The notes beneath the pieces are model-generated. The model had not been told where the DNA came from. It was given only the letters and a program-made list of their open reading frames with translations, and searched no databases. Shown piece by piece: positions 53,868 to 63,416 of a DNA stretch of 64,000 nucleotides (position 1 is the stretch's first letter; each line of letters starts with the position of its first letter). The stretch comes from an uncultured Bacteroidales bacterium (GTDB lineage Bacteria > Bacteroidota > Bacteroidia > Bacteroidales > P3). The stretch spans positions 19,983 to 83,982 of the forward strand of contig CALGCG010000072.1 of the NCBI GenBank assembly GCA_937884485.1, given 5' to 3'. Position numbers and translations under genes: made by a program.

Positions 53868-54431
53868 ATGAAAGCCATTAGAACAATGTGCCTCGTGGCA
53901 GCGGCCGCGATGCTCCTCGCCGCCTGCGGCAAGGAAACGACGGAGGCCGGGACCGGCATCGGCAACCCCGAGCCTCATACCGACTACCTCGTCTTCGACG
54001 GCACAGCCTATCCTTTCGTCAAGGAAACATCCTTGACGGAGAGCGGCTTTTATCAGGTCGTCATCACTCCGGTCAATTCCTCCGACAGCTTCTTCATCAT
54101 GCTGGAGATGAAAGAACGCGATGTGAACAAACCATTCGATTTGACCAGTTCCACCGAGGGTAATTATTCCATCGAGATTGACTGGGCCTCCACGACCACA
54201 TTCTCTTTGGAGGCCTGTGATGGCCGTGCCTTCAGCATCTTGTCGGGGACCTCCTATGATGATGCTTCCGCCGTCAGTGACGGGCTCTTCTACACGAACC
54301 TCAACGAGGTGGACTACTCTACCGAACTGGACCTGTCGCTGGCCGACGGCCACCGCATCCTCCTCGGCACTGTCACGCCCGTCGACAGCATCTCATACAT
54401 GCCCTTCTGCGGCGGCGAAGCTCTTTATTAA
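53868..54431 (+). CDS. Lipoprotein of unknown function, paralogue B
   Basis: 187 residues. The signal (MKAIRTMCLVAAAAMLLAAC followed by GKE) closely resembles that of the upstream lipoprotein, as does the opening strand (YLVFDGTAYPF against LVYNGKVYQ) and the LDLSLADGHRILLGTV strand near the end. The two look like diverged tandem duplicates. No domain recognised. A strong terminator follows. Confidence 0.78.
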   Translation: MKAIRTMCLVAAAAMLLAACGKETTEAGTGIGNPEPHTDYLVFDGTAYPFVKETSLTESGFYQVVITPVNSSDSFFIMLEMKERDVNKPFDLTSSTEGNYSIEIDWASTTTFSLEACDGRAFSILSGTSYDDASAVSDGLFYTNLNEVDYSTELDLSLADGHRILLGTVTPVDSISYMPFCGGEALY

Positions 54432-54497
54432 CGGCGAATTACTCGAATTGAACTAAGGCTACGCGGGTCAATTGATTGCGAATTACTCGAATAAATA

Positions 54498-54539
54498 AGC
54501 AGCACGCAGGAACCCGTCGGTTCCTGCGTGCTGCTTTTG
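54498..54539 (+). terminator. Strong terminator after the lipoprotein pair
   Basis: A perfect 17-base stem (54498-54514 with 54519-54535), 4-base loop, then TTTTG. Confidence 0.92.
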
Positions 54540-54544
54540 TTATT

Positions 54545-54567
54545 GGGAAACGCATGTTGCGTTTCCC
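54545..54567. terminator. Hairpin at the end of the coiled-coil gene
   Basis: GGGAAACGCA pairs with TGCGTTTCCC around a 3-base loop; there is no clear T-run on the minus strand, so termination here is uncertain. A short TTGTCTTTG tandem repeat (54572-54596) lies beside it. Confidence 0.45.
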
Positions 54568-54615
54568 AACGTTGTCTTTGTTGTCTTTGTTGTCGTTAGA
54601 GAAGGGCGTCGCCGT

Positions 54616-55341
54616 TCACTCGGCAATCTGGCGGTATTTCTCCACCTCGCCCTGCACGCTGCGCACGTTGTCCTTGGCTTTCTCCACGTCCTTCTGGGCG
54701 TCGCCTTTCTTCTGCTGGTCTTTGGCAATCTCGGCCTCAAGCTTCTTGATGTCTTCCTGGGCCTCTTTGATCTTCTGGTTGTATTTCTCGATGTCCTTCT
54801 TCTTGTCGGCAATCTTCTCTTTGTTCTTCTGGATGTTCTTGTCCAGTTTGTCGACAGCGGCCACGGCCTTGGCCTCGCTCTTCTCGGCCTTCTTCAGGTT
54901 GTCCTGCTCGGCTTCCATGTTGTTCTGGGCCTCGAACCGGGTCACATACTGCACAAAACCCTCCACGAAGCGGCGCACATTGGCCTGCATGGTCTCGCGG
55001 TCGGCCGTGAGGTCGGTGGGGATGACGCAGACGGTCACCGTGGCGCTGTTCTTGCTTTCCTTCTCCACCTTGGTGTAGAAGTTGACGGGGTCGGTGGCGA
55101 TTTCGGCAAAGAGCTGGTCCAGCACGGCCACGAAGCCCTCGCTCTTCTTGGTCTTCAGGCCGGCGTCCTTCAGGCGCTTGTTCATGGCGTCCTGCACCAG
55201 GTCGGTCTTCTTCTGGATGGTGACGCTGTAGCCGGGGGCGGTAACGGTGCCCACCTGCACACTCTTCTGTTCGATGTTCTGGGCCGTCGCCATGGTGAAT
55301 GCCATCAGCATGGCGGGCAATAAAATGAGTTTTTTCATCAT
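54616..55341 (-). CDS. Secreted coiled-coil protein
   Basis: 241 residues with a signal peptide (cleavage after TMATA). Residues 20-135 form a mixed domain (VGTVTAPGYSVTIQKK, VDTVKVEKES...TVTVCVIPTD type strands); residues 140-240 are a long heptad-patterned Lys/Glu/Asp-rich coiled coil (DKNIQKNKEKIADKKKDIEKY and so on). Likely periplasmic, possibly spanning to the outer membrane or peptidoglycan. Family not recognised. It starts 39 bases after the T9SS cargo gene ends, so may be co-transcribed with it. Confidence 0.8.
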   Translation of the reverse strand: MMKKLILLPAMLMAFTMATAQNIEQKSVQVGTVTAPGYSVTIQKKTDLVQDAMNKRLKDAGLKTKKSEGFVAVLDQLFAEIATDPVNFYTKVEKESKNSATVTVCVIPTDLTADRETMQANVRRFVEGFVQYVTRFEAQNNMEAEQDNLKKAEKSEAKAVAAVDKLDKNIQKNKEKIADKKKDIEKYNQKIKEAQEDIKKLEAEIAKDQQKKGDAQKDVEKAKDNVRSVQGEVEKYRQIAE

Positions 55342-55380
55342 GATTTTAATGTGTTTTAATTGAATAAAGTGATTGATGTT

Positions 55381-56775
55381 CTATTGTTTGACGATTTTTT
55401 TCGTGGTGGTGCCGAAATGGGTGTGGATGGTGACGAGGTAGGTGCCCGGGGCGTAGCCGTCGAGAGGTATGCGGACGAGGTGTCCGGAGGCCATGTCGCT
55501 GTACACAAGGACGCCGTTGGCGCTGTGGATATCGATGCCGGAGAGGCCGAAGCTGGAGCTGACCCACAGCTCGTTCTGGGCGGGGTTGGGATTGACGAAG
55601 GTCTGTTCCGAGAGCACGGAGGGAACGGGGGTGGAGGGGGAGGGCGGGTTGTAGAATCCCGTCACCTCGCTCCAGGGGGTCACGCGCTTCTCGCAGAGGG
55701 CCTTGAGCCTGACGCCATAGGAGGTCGAGGGGTTGAGGCCGCAGAGGCGGTAGGTGTTGGTCTGTGAGACATCGACCAGGTTCCAGCTCTCGGGGGGTGT
55801 GTTGATGGGGCCGTATTGCAGCAGCACCTGGGTGTAGTTGGCGTAGTTGTCCCAGGTGACGGTGGCGCAGCTGCTGTCGACGAGCGGCACCTCGACGTTG
55901 GAGACGGGCATGCAATAGTCATCCGGCGGCACGGTGGTGTCCACCTCGATGATGGGATAGACGAGGCCGGGACATGATGTGGTGTAATTGTTGGTGGAGC
56001 TGTATTCCCAGTCAAACCAGTAGTCAAAGTTTTCCTGTCTGCGTCGCATCTTTACCGTGTAGTCCAAAACGAGGCAATGGGGGCTCTGGAATTCGGGGTT
56101 GCATGGTGGAGTGATCGTGGAGGTTTGTACACTTAGGTAGCCTAAGGCTGGAGCACGATTGCCGATCGGTATATTGCCATAGATGGAGCCTCCCACGTAG
56201 AAGGAGTCTGTGACGTAGATGGCGGAGTCGAAGTAGTATTCGTAAACGCGGAAGTAGTGGTCGTTATCGCCTATTCCGCAGCAGGAGTTTTCGGTGGGAC
56301 CGTGCCAACCGGAGTGCATCTTGACGTGGACGGTGCGGTAGGGGTCGAAGGGCGACCACGGCGCCTCGGCCACGCGCGTGAAGTCGGTCGGCGTGGCTTC
56401 GTAGATATAGTAGTATTCCTGGGCCATGACGGGGGTGGTGGTGTCGGGGATGATGTAATGGGCATGGTCGAAGGTCCTGACGTGAGCTCCCGCAATGCCG
56501 ATAATCTTCAGCGGTGTGGGGGTGTACAGCTTATGCAGCACAATGGTGGAATCGTAATAATTACTGCCGGACCATGGACGCTTTGGTCCCAAATGGCATT
56601 CCAGGTTGTTGTTGTAGAAGTCCTCGAATTCCCACCAGGCATAGTAGCCGTTGGGGGCGCGCCATTCGATGGTGTCGCCCGTGCGGTGGTAGTAGAGGTC
56701 GGAGTATTGCGCCCTCGCCCCGCCGCATATAGCGGTGCAGAGCAGCAGCGTTGCCAGAATCTTGCTTGTTTTCAT
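55381..56775 (-). CDS. Secreted protein with fibronectin-III-like and type IX sorting domains
   Basis: 464 residues: signal peptide (cleavage after GGARA), a Tyr/Trp-rich N-terminal domain of unknown type (about 25-285), one fibronectin type III-like domain (about 290-375; VEVPLVDSSCATVTWDNYANYTQVLLQYG), and a C-terminal type A sorting domain starting at FVNPNPAQNELWVSS and ending with GTYLVTIHTHFGTTTKKIVKQ. The protein should be sent to the cell surface by the type IX system. It follows the 440-residue secreted protein after 23 bases. Confidence 0.87.
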   Translation of the reverse strand: MKTSKILATLLLCTAICGGARAQYSDLYYHRTGDTIEWRAPNGYYAWWEFEDFYNNNLECHLGPKRPWSGSNYYDSTIVLHKLYTPTPLKIIGIAGAHVRTFDHAHYIIPDTTTPVMAQEYYYIYEATPTDFTRVAEAPWSPFDPYRTVHVKMHSGWHGPTENSCCGIGDNDHYFRVYEYYFDSAIYVTDSFYVGGSIYGNIPIGNRAPALGYLSVQTSTITPPCNPEFQSPHCLVLDYTVKMRRRQENFDYWFDWEYSSTNNYTTSCPGLVYPIIEVDTTVPPDDYCMPVSNVEVPLVDSSCATVTWDNYANYTQVLLQYGPINTPPESWNLVDVSQTNTYRLCGLNPSTSYGVRLKALCEKRVTPWSEVTGFYNPPSPSTPVPSVLSEQTFVNPNPAQNELWVSSSFGLSGIDIHSANGVLVYSDMASGHLVRIPLDGYAPGTYLVTIHTHFGTTTKKIVKQ

Positions 56776-56798
56776 GATGCAACAGTATTTTTATGGTT

Positions 56799-58121
56799 TT
56801 ATTCGCAAATGATTTCTTTGGGGACCAAACGCACGGGCGGCGTATAGGTGGAGTTCCGTTCGAAATCATGTCCTCCGCTTTCGTCAGTCTGAAAAACCAG
56901 AGTTTGCAGCTGGGAGAATGTCGTTGTCACCCCCAGCTTGGTGCCGCAGGTGCGGGGATACATATTGACTATAGGCCCGTTCATGAGCAGGAACATCCTG
57001 AAACCCGAAAGCACAGGATGCAAACCCGTGTAGACCAAGTCCATGGACTGCTTCGTGTTGTCAAATGTGATGGCGGGGATAATTGACATGCCCGACGCAT
57101 GGTCGAATTCCAGCAGCCAGTCCCTCGTGCCGAGGGAAGCCTTGTGCTCTGTCCTCTGCAGGAGGTATGTTTTCCATTGTGGCGAAGTTGCCAACTCCAT
57201 CAGCTTCCATCCGGGATTGTATGTGGTGGCGGGATCGGTTGACCACACGTCGGCGTAGGCGGCAGGCGTCCCGGCGGGGACGGCGAACGGCACGCGGTAC
57301 AGCAGTGTGGAGCCGTGCTTCTCATATTGGACGAAGGTGGCGGTGTTGCCGTCATACCGTGTTGCCAACACCTTGCCGATGGCTGAGGGATTGTCTATCC
57401 GGAAGGCATGATTTGGGTAGCAGAGTTGGCCGGGAAAGTCGAGGGTCCGGTAGTATGTTTTCATGCTGCATTGTGCGTCGGAGGGGCGGGAGCCGACGGC
57501 GACAACGATGTCGTCCAGGACGGCGATGTCGGAGAAGTCGATGTCGTTGTCCTTGTTGGGGTCGTAGAAGAACTGCCAGTTGGTGCCGTCGAAGTAGGCC
57601 GAGAATATCGATGTGCCGGGGACTTGGTGGGTCGGGTCAATCAGCCTGTCGGCGACCATGGCCATGCAGGTATATCCGCCCGATTCGAACAGCTTCACCC
57701 GGTTGAAGCTGACGGGATGCAATGCGTTGTTCAGGTACCATCCAATGTTGCACAGAGAGATTTGCCCCCCGGCAAAAAACATGCTTTGAACCCGGAACCG
57801 TCCTACGACGCCGTTGCCCGCCCCGTCGGTCCCGCAGAAGTAGACCTCGTCGTTACTGCCGACGCGCATGTCGTTGATCCGCACCCAGGGCGGGAGGGCA
57901 GCTTCACGGCAGGTGCCCGAAGACTGGCTGTAATAGACCAGCTTGGGGTTGTTGGCCTGGCCGACGGAATACAACAGATAGGAGGTGTCGTCGATGGCGC
58001 GGACGAGGGAGTTCCCCGAAGCGTCGACGCCGCTGAACTCTATGGCCTGCGCCTGCAGTGTGCCTGCCGACAGAACAAACAACAGGGTGAAAATAATTTT
58101 TCCCAATGCCGAGTTTTTCAT
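56799..58121 (-). CDS. Secreted protein of unknown function
   Basis: 440 residues with a signal peptide (cleavage after TLQAQA). The body is made of repeated short beta segments with aromatic and Asp-Gly turns (e.g. DEVYFCGTDGAGNGVVGRF, FSDIAVLDDIVVAVGS), suggestive of a beta-propeller, but no named repeat fits with confidence. There is no sorting domain. First of three secreted-protein genes on the minus strand that may form an operon. Confidence 0.72.
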   Translation of the reverse strand: MKNSALGKIIFTLLFVLSAGTLQAQAIEFSGVDASGNSLVRAIDDTSYLLYSVGQANNPKLVYYSQSSGTCREAALPPWVRINDMRVGSNDEVYFCGTDGAGNGVVGRFRVQSMFFAGGQISLCNIGWYLNNALHPVSFNRVKLFESGGYTCMAMVADRLIDPTHQVPGTSIFSAYFDGTNWQFFYDPNKDNDIDFSDIAVLDDIVVAVGSRPSDAQCSMKTYYRTLDFPGQLCYPNHAFRIDNPSAIGKVLATRYDGNTATFVQYEKHGSTLLYRVPFAVPAGTPAAYADVWSTDPATTYNPGWKLMELATSPQWKTYLLQRTEHKASLGTRDWLLEFDHASGMSIIPAITFDNTKQSMDLVYTGLHPVLSGFRMFLLMNGPIVNMYPRTCGTKLGVTTTFSQLQTLVFQTDESGGHDFERNSTYTPPVRLVPKEIICE

Positions 58122-58152
58122 ATTTTCTTTTTTTTAATTGGATTTCAAAATG

Positions 58153-58160
58153 CAAAATTA
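58153..58160 (-). promoter_or_regulatory. -7 element for the secreted-protein genes
   Basis: Complement reads TAATTTTG, 31 bases before the start. -33 element not clear. Confidence 0.55.
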
Positions 58161-58215
58161 CAAAATTTTTTTTATTTGAAGAAAAAAAATATTCGTGCCG
58201 ACAAGGGGACGAAGA

Positions 58216-58261
58216 GGCCCCCAATTCGCCCCTTCTTCAAGAGGGGGCGAATTCGGGGCCT
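58216..58261. repeat. Compound palindromic repeat, copy 4 (GC arms only)
   Basis: CCCCCAATTCGCCCCTTC is shared with copy 3, but here it turns directly into its inverse (GGGGGCGAATTCGGGG) through a short loop; the 11-base AT units are missing. Confidence 0.8.
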
Positions 58262-58442
58262 GTCGGGTGGCAGTCGGGCGGGGGTAGGAGGGGGGTGCCG
58301 GGTGGCGGGTAGGCAGGCCGGGGAGGGGTGAGGCCGCCCCGGCGGGGGGAAAAACGGGGGCGGAGGACGCGGTAATGCTTGAGAGGGTGCGCTTTTGGGG
58401 TGTTGTTGATATTTTCTTCTTCGCGGTGTCGGAATTTTTCCG

Positions 58443-58450
58443 TATCTTTG
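58443..58450 (+). promoter_or_regulatory. dnaE promoter -7 element
   Basis: TATCTTTG, 23 bases before the start codon. The -33 region has only a weak TTC. Confidence 0.6.
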
Positions 58451-58473
58451 CATTCGGAAAAGTTTTTTTGTTT

Positions 58474-61400
58474 ATGACGCAGTTTACTCATTTGCATGTG
58501 CACTCGCACTATTCGATGCTGGACGGAATGTCGAAAATCCCGGACCTGGTGGCCAAGGCGAAGCGTTGCGGCATGTATGCGATGGCCCTCACGGACCATG
58601 GCAACATGTTCGGCATCAAGGATTTCCTGGACACGGTGAGCAAGGAGAACGGCAAGGTGAAGGACAAGATCAAGGAGCTGGAGGCCAAGGTGAAGGAGGT
58701 GGAGGAGTTGTACACCCAGGCGGAGATACCGGAGGGGACCCCCAAGCTGAGTGAGCTGCAAGAGGAGCTGGCGCGCGTCAGGGGGCAGATATTCAAGCCC
58801 ATCGTGGGCACCGAGGCTTACTGCGCCCGTCGCACGCTCCATGACAAGGACAAGAACTACAAGGAAATCAGTCCGGAGACGGGGCGCGAGCGCATCGTCG
58901 ACCGCAGCGGATACCACCTCATCCTTCTGGCCAAGAACCTTCAGGGCTACCACTCGCTTTGCAAGCTGGCGTCGATTGCCTACACGGAGGGCTTCTACGA
59001 CCGCCCGCGCATCGACCACGCCCTGCTGGAGCGCTACCACGAGGGGCTGATTGTCTGTTCGGCGTGCCTGGGCGGCGAGGTGCCGCAGCTGATCCTGAAG
59101 GGGGACCTCGAGGGGGCCGAGCGGACGGTGCAGTGGTTCAAGAACCTCTTCGGAGAGGACTACTACATCGAGCTCATGCGCCACAAGACCGACAAGCCCA
59201 ATGCCAACTACGACACCTACCGCTGGCAGATGAAGGTGGAACCGGAGCTGATACGCCTGGCGCGGAAATACGACATCAAGCTGGTGGCTACGAACGACTC
59301 CCATTTTGTCGAGGAGGAGCATGGCGATGCCCACGACCACCTCATCTGCCTGGCCACCCAGAAGGACTACGACGACCCCAACCGCATGCACTACACCAAG
59401 CAGGAGTGGCTGAAGAGTCCCGAGGAGATGGCGGCCGTCTTCGCCGACCTGCCGGAGGCGCTGGAGAACACGATGGAGGTGGTCGCCAAGGTGGAGACCT
59501 ACAGCATCGACAGCGACCCTCTGATGCCGGTGTTCCCCATCCCCGAAGACTTCGGCAGGGAGGAGGAGTGGCGCGCGCGCCTCACGGAGGAGGACCTCTT
59601 CAACGAGTTCACCCGCAACGAGAAGGGCGAGGTGGTGCTGAGCCAGGAGGCCGCCGAGAAGAAAATCAAGAAGCTTGGCGGCTACCAGAAGCTGTACCGC
59701 ATCAAGTTCGAGGCCGACTACCTGGAGCATCTGGTGTGGCAGGGGGCAAGGAAGAGGTATCTGAGTGGTGCCGGCGGGACGCCGGCGGTCCAGAGCGACG
59801 CGGAGATTAAGGAGGCGCTGACCGACGAGGTGAGGGAGCGCATCGTCTTCGAGCTGCACACCATCAAGACGATGGGTTTCCCGGGCTACTTCCTCATTGT
59901 GAGCGACTATATCCGTGCGGCACGCGAGGAGCTGGGGGTGAGCGTGGGGCCGGGCCGCGGCAGCGCGGCAGGAAGCGTGGTGGCCTACTGCCTGTGGATC
60001 ACCGACCTCGACCCCCTGCGCTACGACCTCCTGTTTGAGCGTTTCCTCAACCCCGACCGTATCTCGCTGCCCGATATCGACGTGGACTTCGACGATGCTG
60101 GCCGCGGCAAGGTGCTCGAGTGGGTGACACAGAAATACGGCAAGGAGCGTGTGGCACACATCATCACCTATGGCACCATGGCCACCAAGAGTTCCATTGC
60201 CGACGTGGGAAGGGTGGAGAAGGTGCCCCTCAACGTCGTCAACCAGCTGAAGAGTTATATCCCCGACCGCGGGTTCCCCGACAGCATCAAGGACGATAAG
60301 GGCAAGAGCCCCAAGGTGAACCTGAAGAACTGCTACAAGTATGTGCCCGAGCTGAAAGCCATCATGCAGGGCGACGACCAGCAGCTGAAGCAGATGCTCA
60401 CCTACGCCCAGGAGCTGGAGGACACCAACCGGCAGATAGGCATCCACGCCTGCGGCGTCATCATCGGCTCGCAGGACCTCACCAATGTGGCGCCGGTGTG
60501 TGTCATCAACGACAAGGAGAGCGGGGAGGACGTGCTGGTGACGCAGTACGACGGACATGTGGTGGAGAACGTGGGCCTCATCAAGATGGACTTCCTGGGG
60601 CTGAAGAACCTCACCATCATCAAGAACTGTGTGCGCATGGTGAAGAAGAGCAGGGGCGAGGATGTCGACGTGGACCACCTGCCGCTGGACGACGAGCTGA
60701 CCTACAAGCTCTTCTGCGAAGGCAACACGGTGGGCGTGTTCCAGTTTGAAAGTGCGGGTATGCAGAAGTACCTGCGCGAGCTGCAGCCCCATGTCATCGA
60801 CGACCTCATCGCCATGAACGCCCTCTACCGTCCGGGCCCCATGGACAACATTCCCGAGTTCATCGACCGCAAGCAGGGCCGCAAGCCCATCGAGTACGAC
60901 ATACCGGTGATGGAGAAGTACCTCAAGGACACCTACGGCATCACTGTCTATCAGGAGCAGGTCATGCTCCTGAGCCGCCTGCTGGCGGGCTTCACGCGCG
61001 GCCAGAGCGACACCCTCCGCAAGGCCATGGGCAAGAAGCAGATAGAGAAGATGAACGAGCTGGAGGTGCTCTTCTATCAGGGGGGTGAGAAGAACGGCCA
61101 CCCCAAGGAGATACTCTCCAAGATATGGGAGGAGTGGAAGAAATTCGCCTCCTACGCCTTCAACAAGTCGCACGCCGCCTGCTACTCGTGGGTGGCCTAC
61201 CAGACGGCCTACCTCAAGGCTCACTATCCGGCGGAGTATATGGCCGCCGTGATGACTTCGGCGCAGAGCGACATCAAGCGTGTCACCGAGTTGATGGACG
61301 ACTGCCGCAAGCAGGGGGTCGAGGTGGCGGCGCCAAGTGTCAACTACTCGGACATGGACTTCTCTGTCGACGCCACGGGAAAGATACGCTTCGGCCTCTG

Positions 61401-62436
61401 TGCCATCAGCGGCATGGGCGAGGCCGCCAGCGCCGCCATCATCGAGGAGAGGGAGAAGAACGGCCTCTACAAGGATATCTTCGATTTCCTCAAGCGTGTG
61501 GACATGCACTCCGTCAACAAGAAGAATATGGAGGTGTTGGTGAAGGGAGGCGCCTTCGACGGCATCGGCACCATGCACCGCGCCCAGTATTTCTACAAGG
61601 AGAACCCGCTGGAGACCACCCCCACCTACCTCGACTTGCTGGTGAAGTGGGCCATACGCCGCCAGGACGGCTCGTCGAGCAACCAGATGAGCATCTTCAG
61701 CATGAGCTCGGAGCTGGCGGAAGAGGACCATCCGCCGATACCGGAATGCCCGGAATGGACCACGCTGGAGCGCTGCCATGCAGAGAAGGAGGTCATCTCG
61801 ACCTACCTCTCAGGCCATCCCCTCGACGACTTCAAGTACGAGATGAATATGTTCACCAACATCGGCGTGGACCAGCTGTCGGCCCTCGACCAGCTGACGG
61901 GGCGTGAGATTCGCTTCGCCGGCATGGTGTCGGGTGTCAAAGACGGCGTGTCGGCCAAGGGCAATCCCTATGGGTCGATGGTCATCGACGACTATTCGGG
62001 CAGCTACGAGCTGCGCCTGTATGACGAGGAGTATACCAGCTTCAAGAACTTCTTTACCAACAACACCTTCGTTTTTGTGCGTGCCATGGTGCGCACCTAC
62101 AACTACAAGGACAAGAAGACGGGCCTCGACAAGAGCTATACCCGCATGCGCATCATGTCCATGATGCTGTTGGGCAAGGTGATGGACAAGTACACCTCGA
62201 AGCTGTCGTTCACGATGCCGCTGGAGGCGGTGACGGAGGATTTCTGCAAGGAATTGTCGAAGCTGGCGCGGAGCCACAAGGGTGAGGTGCCCCTGCAGGC
62301 ACTGGTGGTGGATGTGCCGCGCAACCTGACGCTGACCCTCAACACCCCCGACCTCCGCGTGGCAGTCCACGACATCATCCCCGACCTCGAAGCCTTGAAA
62401 GGCGTCTCCTCCGTCCAGCCCATCCTGAAGAGTTAG
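58474..62436 (+). CDS. dnaE: DNA polymerase III alpha subunit
   Basis: DnaE is the replicative polymerase. I start at ATG 58474 (1320 residues), where the PHP domain begins (THLHVHSHYSMLDG; His6, His8, His10). The PHP domain is interrupted by a charged coiled stretch (about 55-100). The catalytic palm has PDIDVDFDD with Asp534 and Asp536; the fingers, helix-hairpin-helix region and the C-terminal OB fold (REIRFAGMVSGVKDGVSAKG) follow. Just before the catalytic region is AGGTPAV (433-439), encoded by the 23-base element shared with rsmE. Length is above the E. coli value (1160), as is usual in Bacteroidota. Confidence 0.97.
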   Translation: MTQFTHLHVHSHYSMLDGMSKIPDLVAKAKRCGMYAMALTDHGNMFGIKDFLDTVSKENGKVKDKIKELEAKVKEVEELYTQAEIPEGTPKLSELQEELARVRGQIFKPIVGTEAYCARRTLHDKDKNYKEISPETGRERIVDRSGYHLILLAKNLQGYHSLCKLASIAYTEGFYDRPRIDHALLERYHEGLIVCSACLGGEVPQLILKGDLEGAERTVQWFKNLFGEDYYIELMRHKTDKPNANYDTYRWQMKVEPELIRLARKYDIKLVATNDSHFVEEEHGDAHDHLICLATQKDYDDPNRMHYTKQEWLKSPEEMAAVFADLPEALENTMEVVAKVETYSIDSDPLMPVFPIPEDFGREEEWRARLTEEDLFNEFTRNEKGEVVLSQEAAEKKIKKLGGYQKLYRIKFEADYLEHLVWQGARKRYLSGAGGTPAVQSDAEIKEALTDEVRERIVFELHTIKTMGFPGYFLIVSDYIRAAREELGVSVGPGRGSAAGSVVAYCLWITDLDPLRYDLLFERFLNPDRISLPDIDVDFDDAGRGKVLEWVTQKYGKERVAHIITYGTMATKSSIADVGRVEKVPLNVVNQLKSYIPDRGFPDSIKDDKGKSPKVNLKNCYKYVPELKAIMQGDDQQLKQMLTYAQELEDTNRQIGIHACGVIIGSQDLTNVAPVCVINDKESGEDVLVTQYDGHVVENVGLIKMDFLGLKNLTIIKNCVRMVKKSRGEDVDVDHLPLDDELTYKLFCEGNTVGVFQFESAGMQKYLRELQPHVIDDLIAMNALYRPGPMDNIPEFIDRKQGRKPIEYDIPVMEKYLKDTYGITVYQEQVMLLSRLLAGFTRGQSDTLRKAMGKKQIEKMNELEVLFYQGGEKNGHPKEILSKIWEEWKKFASYAFNKSHAACYSWVAYQTAYLKAHYPAEYMAAVMTSAQSDIKRVTELMDDCRKQGVEVAAPSVNYSDMDFSVDATGKIRFGLCAISGMGEAASAAIIEEREKNGLYKDIFDFLKRVDMHSVNKKNMEVLVKGGAFDGIGTMHRAQYFYKENPLETTPTYLDLLVKWAIRRQDGSSSNQMSIFSMSSELAEEDHPPIPECPEWTTLERCHAEKEVISTYLSGHPLDDFKYEMNMFTNIGVDQLSALDQLTGREIRFAGMVSGVKDGVSAKGNPYGSMVIDDYSGSYELRLYDEEYTSFKNFFTNNTFVFVRAMVRTYNYKDKKTGLDKSYTRMRIMSMMLLGKVMDKYTSKLSFTMPLEAVTEDFCKELSKLARSHKGEVPLQALVVDVPRNLTLTLNTPDLRVAVHDIIPDLEALKGVSSVQPILKS
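59769..59791 (+). repeat. 23-base in-frame palindromic element in dnaE
   Basis: Matches the rsmE element (18485-18507, minus) at 21 of 23 bases, read in the same frame. Encodes residues 433-439. Confidence 0.8.
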
Positions 62437-62489
62437 CGGTCACCCCATAAAGCCGCAAGCAACACGGCGCGGCACCAAGAGTACATGCC

Positions 62490-63416
62490 ATGAATGAAAT
62501 AGAATATCACACCCGGGTCAGCATTCCCCCGATGCCTTTCAGCATCGACTATGCCACTGGTATCGTCAGCCTCGGCTCCTGCTTCTCCGACGAGATAGCT
62601 GGGCGTATGCGCGACAGTGACTTGCACATCGAGCAGAACCCGTTCGGGACCCTTTATAATCCGGCCTCCATCGCCGCTGCATTGCGACGACTCATGTATG
62701 ACGAACCTATTGGTCCTGAGGACCTCGTGGAACATGAAGGCCTGTGGCATTCGTGGCATCATCATGGCTCGTTCTCGCGCCCTACGGCGGAAGAATGCCT
62801 GGACGCCTGCAACAGTCGCCTCCATCAGGGCCATCGCGCCTTGAAAGAGGCTTCGCTGCTCATTGTGACCTTCGGGTCGGCATGGGTATATGGTCGCATT
62901 GCTGCAGGCGGCGCGCCCGTCGCCAACTGCCACAAGCTGCCGCAGGACAACTTCGTCCGCCGCCGCATGACGGTGGATGACATCGTGGATCTCTGGCGGC
63001 CGCTGCTCGACGAGCTGCATGCCTGCTATCCGTCGTTGAATGTTCTTTTCACGGTGTCCCCAATCCGCCATATCGGTGACGGCGCCCATGGCAACCAGCT
63101 CAGCAAGAGCACGCTGCTGCTGGCCGTCGATGAACTCGTGGATGCCGACCTCCCGCCGGCGCCACGCAAGCGCAAGGGCGTCAAGGTGGTGGCGCCCGTA
63201 AGGGGCGTGACGGCCTATTTCCCGTCGTATGAGATCGTCCTCGACGAGCTGCGCGACTACCGCTTCTATGATGCCGACATGGTCCACCCGTCGGCTTTGG
63301 CTGTCGAGGTGGTGTGGGACCGTTTCCAGCGTGCCACCATGGCCCCCGCCGTCCGCGACCAGGCCCACTTCAACCGCAAGCAGCACAAACGTGAACGACA
63401 TATACCACTGCATTGA
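62490..63416 (+). CDS. GSCFA family protein
   Basis: 308 residues of the GSCFA family, named for the motif seen here as GSCFSDEIA (residues 29-37). Other family stretches are NPFGTLYNP, LIVTFGSAWVY, NCHKLP and LFTVSPIRH...DGAHGNQLSKS. The arrangement resembles SGNH-type hydrolases: Ser30 in the first block and Asp/His (in VHPS) near the end. Substrate unknown; related proteins are near polysaccharide and cell-envelope genes. It starts 53 bases after dnaE. Confidence 0.9.
   Translation: MNEIEYHTRVSIPPMPFSIDYATGIVSLGSCFSDEIAGRMRDSDLHIEQNPFGTLYNPASIAAALRRLMYDEPIGPEDLVEHEGLWHSWHHHGSFSRPTAEECLDACNSRLHQGHRALKEASLLIVTFGSAWVYGRIAAGGAPVANCHKLPQDNFVRRRMTVDDIVDLWRPLLDELHACYPSLNVLFTVSPIRHIGDGAHGNQLSKSTLLLAVDELVDADLPPAPRKRKGVKVVAPVRGVTAYFPSYEIVLDELRDYRFYDADMVHPSALAVEVVWDRFQRATMAPAVRDQAHFNRKQHKRERHIPLH

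Larger units (their letters stand above)
58122..58473. other. 352-base divergent spacer with short palindromic repeat and G-rich tract
   Basis: Contains minus-strand -7 element (58153-58160), copy 4 of the palindrome (58216-58261), a G-rich run (58276-58309) and the dnaE promoter -7 (58443-58450). No gene. Confidence 0.65.

Noticed and set aside
58237..61779. 1180-codon open frame antisense to dnaE
   Set aside because: Leu/Val/His-rich translation typical of the complement of a GC-rich gene; dnaE on the plus strand has all catalytic motifs.
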